Shown here in pieces: positions 14,522 to 17,212 of a stretch of 17,212 bases of DNA (positions are counted from its first letter, which is position 1; the number at the start of each line of letters is the position of its first letter). Source of the stretch: UBA1227 sp963629305 (GTDB lineage: Bacteria; Bacillota; Clostridia; Oscillospirales; Acutalibacteraceae); contig CAVGIJ010000026.1 in assembly GCA_963629305.1 (NCBI GenBank), positions 1 to 17,212 on the forward strand, in the 5' to 3' direction. The translations under genes and the position numbers were made by a program. The notes beneath the pieces are model-generated. The model saw only the letters and a list, made by a program, of their open reading frames with translations, had not been told where the DNA came from and did no database searches.

Positions 14522-15235
14522 TTACTTCTTGTCTGTGCCTGTAACAGCATACTTAGAAGCGCTGTAACGAATTCCGGGGCCCATAGTAGATGCTACTGTG
14601 CAAGACTTGATATACTGTCCCTTTGTTGCCGCCGGCTTTGCCTTAACAATGGCATCCATAAGAGCATCAAGGTTTTCCGTAAGCTTATCAGCTCCGAAGG
14701 AAGCCTTGCCAATAGGACAATGTATAATATTTGTCTTATCAAGACGGTACTCAATCTTACCTGCTTTTGCTTCATTTACTGCCTTTGCAACATCAGGAGT
14801 TACTGTACCTGCCTTTGGTGAAGGCATGAGACCGCGAGGTCCGAGAACCTTACCGAGACGACCAACGAGGCCCATGCAGTCAGGAGCGGCAATTGCAACG
14901 TCAAAATCAAGGAATCCTTCGTTTTGAATTCTTGCAACAAGGTCCTCTGCACCGACAATTTCTGCGCCTGCTGCTTCTGCAGCTGTAGCCTGCTCGCCTT
15001 TTGCAAATACTGCAACACGAACCTTTTTACCGGTTCCGTTTGGAAGTATTACCGCACCGCGAACCTGCTGATCAGCGTGACGTGAGTCAACACCGAGACG
15101 AATGTGAGCTTCAATTGTCTCATCAAACTTAGCAGTTGCAGTCTTTACAGCGATTTCAAGAGCTTCAGTCGGATCATATAATTTTGTTTTGTCGTAAAGC
15201 TTTACGCCATCAACATACTTTTTACCATGTTTCAT
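14522..15235 (-). CDS. rplA: 50S ribosomal protein L1
   Basis: L1 binds the mobile L1 arm of 23S rRNA, aids release of deacylated tRNA, and in many bacteria represses its own mRNA. The 237-residue protein has the usual two-domain pattern, with G-x-K-Y in the N-terminal segment and the diagnostic D-x-M-G-L-V-G-R-L-G-K-V-L-G-P-R-G-L-M-P block in the middle. The conserved K-x-G-T-V-T-P-D-V follows. GGGAGG lies 12 bases before the ATG. It follows rplK by 60 bases; that gap holds an L1-target-like motif. Confidence 0.97.
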   Translation of the reverse strand: MKHGKKYVDGVKLYDKTKLYDPTEALEIAVKTATAKFDETIEAHIRLGVDSRHADQQVRGAVILPNGTGKKVRVAVFAKGEQATAAEAAGAEIVGAEDLVARIQNEGFLDFDVAIAAPDCMGLVGRLGKVLGPRGLMPSPKAGTVTPDVAKAVNEAKAGKIEYRLDKTNIIHCPIGKASFGADKLTENLDALMDAIVKAKPAATKGQYIKSCTVASTMGPGIRYSASKYAVTGTDKK

Positions 15236-15259
15236 ATCTGTTTTTATCCTCCCTTAATT

Positions 15260-15286
15260 GTGGTAAATCGGATTGTTCCTCCCACC
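15260..15286 (-). promoter_or_regulatory. L1-target-like RNA motif before rplA
   Basis: In the minus-strand RNA GUGGGAGGA is followed by UCC, GAUUUA and CCAC. GUGG (15285-15282) pairs with CCAC (15263-15260) and GGA with UCC. This leaves an asymmetric internal loop of GA opposite GAUUUA, the shape of the L1-binding site of 23S rRNA and of known L1 mRNA targets. It overlaps the region just upstream of the rplA ribosome binding site. Confidence 0.55.
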
Positions 15287-15295
15287 AGGAAGCAA

Positions 15296-15721
15296 TTAAT
15301 CAACGACAGTAACGCCCATGCTACGAGCTGTACCAGCGATCATAGACATTGCAGAATCTATGTTTGCTGCGTTCAGGTCAGGCATTTTCTGTTCAGCGAT
15401 TTTTCTAATCTGCTCACCGGTAATTGTAGCGACCTTCTTCTTGTTAGGTTCACCAGAAGCCTTCTCAATGCCGCATGCCTTCTTAATAAGGACAGCTGCC
15501 GGCGGAGTCTTAGTGATAAACGTGAAGCTATGGTCAGCATAAACTGTGATTACAACTGGGATTATAAGACCCATGTCGTTCTTTGTGCGCTCGTTAAATT
15601 CCTTTGTGAAAGCCATGATGTTAACACCATGCTGGCCGAGTGCGGGTCCTACAGGTGGGGCTGGTGTTGCCTTTCCAGCAGGGATTTGCAGTTTAATAAA
15701 ACCTATAACCTTTTGAGCCAT
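15296..15721 (-). CDS. rplK: 50S ribosomal protein L11
   Basis: L11 binds the GTPase-associated region of 23S rRNA and is needed for the RelA stringent response. The 141-residue protein begins with the conserved K-L-Q-I-P-A-G-K-A-T-P-A-P-P-V-G-P-A-L-G-Q-H-G-V-N-I-M and carries the thiostrepton-region P-P-A-A-V-L-I-K-K. It ends with the usual A-R-S-M-G-V-T-V block. GGAGGTG precedes the ATG. It is 147 bases downstream of nusG, and that gap contains two structured elements. Confidence 0.97.
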   Translation of the reverse strand: MAQKVIGFIKLQIPAGKATPAPPVGPALGQHGVNIMAFTKEFNERTKNDMGLIIPVVITVYADHSFTFITKTPPAAVLIKKACGIEKASGEPNKKKVATITGEQIRKIAEQKMPDLNAANIDSAMSMIAGTARSMGVTVVD

Positions 15722-15744
15722 AATTTTTGCACCTCCAAAATAAT

Positions 15745-15783
15745 GTGGTAATTGGCGGAACGTTTTTTACGCGTCCCTCCCAC
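15745..15783 (-). promoter_or_regulatory. L1-target-like RNA motif before rplK
   Basis: The minus-strand RNA has GUGGGAGG followed by a hairpin (GGGACG, 15777-15772, with CGUUCC, 15762-15757) and then UUACCAC. GUGG (15783-15780) pairs with CCAC (15748-15745). The GUGGGAGG and UUACCAC blocks are shared with the motif before rplA. It lies about 14 bases upstream of the rplK ribosome binding site, where L1 repression would be expected. Confidence 0.6.
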
Positions 15784-15826
15784 TGACAAATACAGAACAA
15801 AAAATATAATTTGCAATGTACCTGTC

Positions 15827-15854
15827 GTAATTAAAGTGCCGAAGCACTAATTAC
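15827..15854 (-). other. Hairpin with UUCG tetraloop between nusG and rplK
   Basis: On the minus strand GTAATTA-GTGC (15854-15844) pairs with GCAC-TT-TAATTAC (15839-15827), giving 11 bp with a two-base bulge and a TTCG loop. No T tract follows. It may be an mRNA processing or stability element. Confidence 0.55.
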
Positions 15855-15868
15855 CAAGTTAAAAATGT

Positions 15869-16426
15869 TTAATTTTCTACGGCAAGTTCAACCTGACCGA
15901 GTTCAAACTCAACAGGAGTCTCTCTGCCGAACATGGAAATACGTACAAGAACAAGATTCTTGTCAACGTCAATTTCCTCAACGACGCCGGAGAAGTCCGA
16001 AAGCGGACCGTCAACAATGTTTACAAAGTCTCCGACACCGTAGTTTACTTCTACGATTCTCTTTTCAACTCCGAGTGCTTGCACTTCTTTGTCTGAAAGA
16101 GGAACAGGTTTACTTTCAGGACCGACAAAGCCCGTAACGCCACGTGTGTTACGAATAACATACCAGGCATCATCAGACATAGTAAGTTCATCCTTAACTT
16201 CAACAACAGCAAGCTTTACAAGTACGTAGCCCGGAAAAATCTTTCTCTCTACTTCCTTTTTCTCACCGTTATCTTTTATCTCAGTTACTATTTCAGTCGG
16301 TACCTTAACCTCGAGAATCTGGTCATGCATCTTGCGATTTTCAACAACCTTCTCAATGTTATCCTTTACCTTGTTTTCGTAACCTGAATACGTGTGAATA
16401 ACATACCATTTAGAAATTCCGGCCAT
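15869..16426 (-). CDS. nusG: Transcription termination/antitermination factor NusG
   Basis: NusG binds RNA polymerase and modulates pausing, rho-dependent termination and coupling to ribosomes. The 185-residue protein has the NGN domain (W-Y-V-I-H-T-Y-S-G-Y-E-N-K-V at 7-20, F-P-G-Y-V-L-V near 64-70, and the R-N-T-R-G-V-T-G-F-V-G block). A C-terminal KOW domain follows (G-D-F-V-N-I-V-D-G-P-L-S-D-F-S-G). The start ATG at 16426 is preceded by GGGGGA. It is 15 bases downstream of secE, the standard arrangement. Confidence 0.97.
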   Translation of the reverse strand: MAGISKWYVIHTYSGYENKVKDNIEKVVENRKMHDQILEVKVPTEIVTEIKDNGEKKEVERKIFPGYVLVKLAVVEVKDELTMSDDAWYVIRNTRGVTGFVGPESKPVPLSDKEVQALGVEKRIVEVNYGVGDFVNIVDGPLSDFSGVVEEIDVDKNLVLVRISMFGRETPVEFELGQVELAVEN

Positions 16427-16441
16427 CTAAAAAGTCCCCCA

Positions 16442-16801
16442 TTAAAACAAATTTGCAAGGTTTTGAACAGCTATCATAGCCGCTTCAGCCCCGCCATTGC
16501 CTGCAAGGGAGTAGATAAGCTCAACGAGCTGGCGGAATACAAGGTCGCATATCCAAACGCCGGCTCCGACAATTGCGGTAACCATAAAAACGACGCCCGT
16601 GTTCTTTATTGTGTCTGCTCTTGAGTTCCAAACAATCTTTTTTGTCTCGCCGCGAACATCTTTAAAGAACTGCTTAACCTTTGCAAAGCCTTTTTTTGCT
16701 CCGGATGATTGATCCTTTTTTGCAGTGGCTTTCTTATCGCCTTTCACACTTGTGTTTTCAGACTTAGAAGAAGCTTTAGGAGATTTATTTGTATCTGCCA
16801 T
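16442..16801 (-). CDS. secE: Preprotein translocase subunit SecE
   Basis: SecE clamps SecY in the Sec translocon. This 119-residue protein has a long, lysine- and serine-rich N-terminal extension of about 40 residues. The conserved amphipathic helix (F-F-K-D-V-R-G-E-T-K-K-I-V-W, about 45-58) follows, then one membrane helix (N-T-G-V-V-F-M-V-T-A-I-V-G-A-G-V-W, about 67-90). About 25 residues after the helix form a short C-terminal tail, longer than in minimal Firmicute SecE. GGAGG precedes the ATG. It lies 12 bases after rpmG. Confidence 0.93.
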   Translation of the reverse strand: MADTNKSPKASSKSENTSVKGDKKATAKKDQSSGAKKGFAKVKQFFKDVRGETKKIVWNSRADTIKNTGVVFMVTAIVGAGVWICDLVFRQLVELIYSLAGNGGAEAAMIAVQNLANLF

Positions 16802-16813
16802 AAAAATTCCTCC

Positions 16814-16963
16814 TTACTTTGTTTCCTTGTGGAGAGTGTGCTTTCTGCAGAATCTGCAGTATTTGTTCATCTCCATCCTATCAGGTGTGTTCTTTTTGTT
16901 TTTCATTGTGTTGTAATTGCGCTGGTTGCACTCTGTGCAGGCGAGTGTTACTTTAACTCTCAT
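16814..16963 (-). CDS. rpmG: 50S ribosomal protein L33 (zinc-binding form)
   Basis: This 49-residue ribosomal protein begins M-R-V-K-V-T-L-A-C-T-E-C and has C-R-F-C near its end. The four cysteines (C9, C12, C36, C39) make it the zinc-binding C+ paralog rather than the zinc-independent one. The R-N-Y-N-T-x-K-N-K-K-N-T-P-D-R-M core is typical. The start at 16961-16963 is set by GGAGGTG upstream and by the family length; the frame is open for 57 more codons upstream without support. It is the first gene of the cluster and is followed by secE without the tRNA(Trp) often found there. Confidence 0.95.
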   Translation of the reverse strand: MRVKVTLACTECNQRNYNTMKNKKNTPDRMEMNKYCRFCRKHTLHKETK

Positions 16964-17078
16964 AACGGCACCTCCATTTAACGGATTATTTTCCTGTTTT
17001 GCCTCCCTCTTTGGGATACGTTTTTTATGCTGTCTCCATGAAAAAATGGACACAAAAAAATAGACCCCATCAAGAGGT
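16964..17078 (-). other. 5' leader of rpmG
   Basis: About 115 bases of predicted untranslated leader contain a T-rich stretch and an imperfect hairpin (GTGTCCAT, 17053-17046, with ATGGAGAC, 17039-17032, one mismatch). I recognise no Rfam-type element in it. Confidence 0.4.
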
Positions 17079-17084
17079 ATAAAG

Positions 17085-17113
17085 AGTTTACCACAAGTAT
17101 AGGGTCCGGTCAA
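17085..17113 (-). promoter_or_regulatory. Promoter of the rpmG-secE-nusG cluster
   Basis: On the minus strand TTGACC (17108-17113) and TAAACT (17085-17090) are 17 bp apart. No other good promoter is visible before rplJ, so it may drive rpmG to rplA. Confidence 0.6.
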
Positions 17114-17120
17114 GACTTTT

Positions 17121-17162
17121 TTCACCCAAAACAAGGCTTTTCAAGGCCCTGCCTTGGGTGAA
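17121..17162. other. Inverted repeat upstream of the rpmG promoter
   Basis: TTCACCCAA (17121-17129) pairs with TTGGGTGAA (17154-17162), and an alternative inner AAGGC/GCCTT pairing is possible. The following T content is low on both strands, so it could be a weak terminator of the gene upstream on the minus strand or an operator-like site. The remaining 17163-17212 shows no gene. Confidence 0.4.
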
Positions 17163-17212
17163 TTGTATTCGATTTTATTACAGGCACAAAATGTTGTGGA
17201 AAAGGGATTATT

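Noticed and set aside
16964..17134. Longer open frame upstream of rpmG
   Set aside because: L33 is about 50 residues, GGAGGTG precedes the internal ATG, and the upstream part covers the predicted promoter.

Overview
The window looks like core chromosome of an anaerobic, low-to-medium GC Firmicute of the Clostridia, most likely a gut Oscillospirales/Ruminococcaceae-type organism. The reasons are strong GGAGG-type ribosome binding sites, some TTG and GTG starts, a roughly 550-residue clostridial-type GluRS paired with GlnRS, a C+ L33 with four cysteines, a cytosolic PduL, and the style of the extragenic palindromic repeats at the left edge. The species is not determinable from sequence reading alone.

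Layout. (1) 1-230: two copies of a direct repeat, each carrying a strong intrinsic terminator, with palindromes between them. (2) 290-712 (+): a half-size EamA transporter, ending at a bidirectional terminator. (3) 778-3276 (-): an apparent hypB-pduL-alaX operon behind a near-consensus promoter. (4) 3440-4006 (+): a family 4 Fe-S uracil-DNA glycosylase, divergent from hypB. (5) 4044-10336 (-): a five-gene run in transcription order gltX, glnS, metY, metA and a 226-residue protein. The last resembles ferredoxin-dependent bilin reductases and is the most interesting gene here. (6) 10483-11850 (-): a geranylgeranyl-reductase-like flavoprotein. (7) 11973-13200 (+): a tyrosine phosphatase overlapping a small membrane-anchored protein, divergent from the flavoprotein. 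(8) 13357-16963 (-): rpmG, secE, nusG, rplK, rplA, rplJ, rplL.

How the genes work together. Region 8 supplies the ribosomal stalk and L1 arm, the translocase subunit SecE and the elongation factor NusG. It carries an L10-leader-like RNA before rplJ and two L1-target-like motifs, one before rplK and one before rplA. The cluster ends in a terminator directly after rplL, so rpoB and rpoC, which usually follow, are not there. Region 5 combines glutamate and glutamine tRNA charging with two steps of methionine synthesis. MetA has the Glu111 signature of an acetyl-CoA enzyme, which fits a downstream O-acetylhomoserine sulfhydrylase (MetY). Regions 3, 6 and 7 hold housekeeping or accessory metabolism whose physiological links are not obvious from the sequence.

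No tRNA, rRNA, CRISPR array, insertion sequence or prophage gene was seen. Several starts were moved downstream of the longest possible ORF, where promoter position and ribosome binding sites decide the matter (hypB, glnS, gltX, the flavoprotein, the anchored protein and rpmG).
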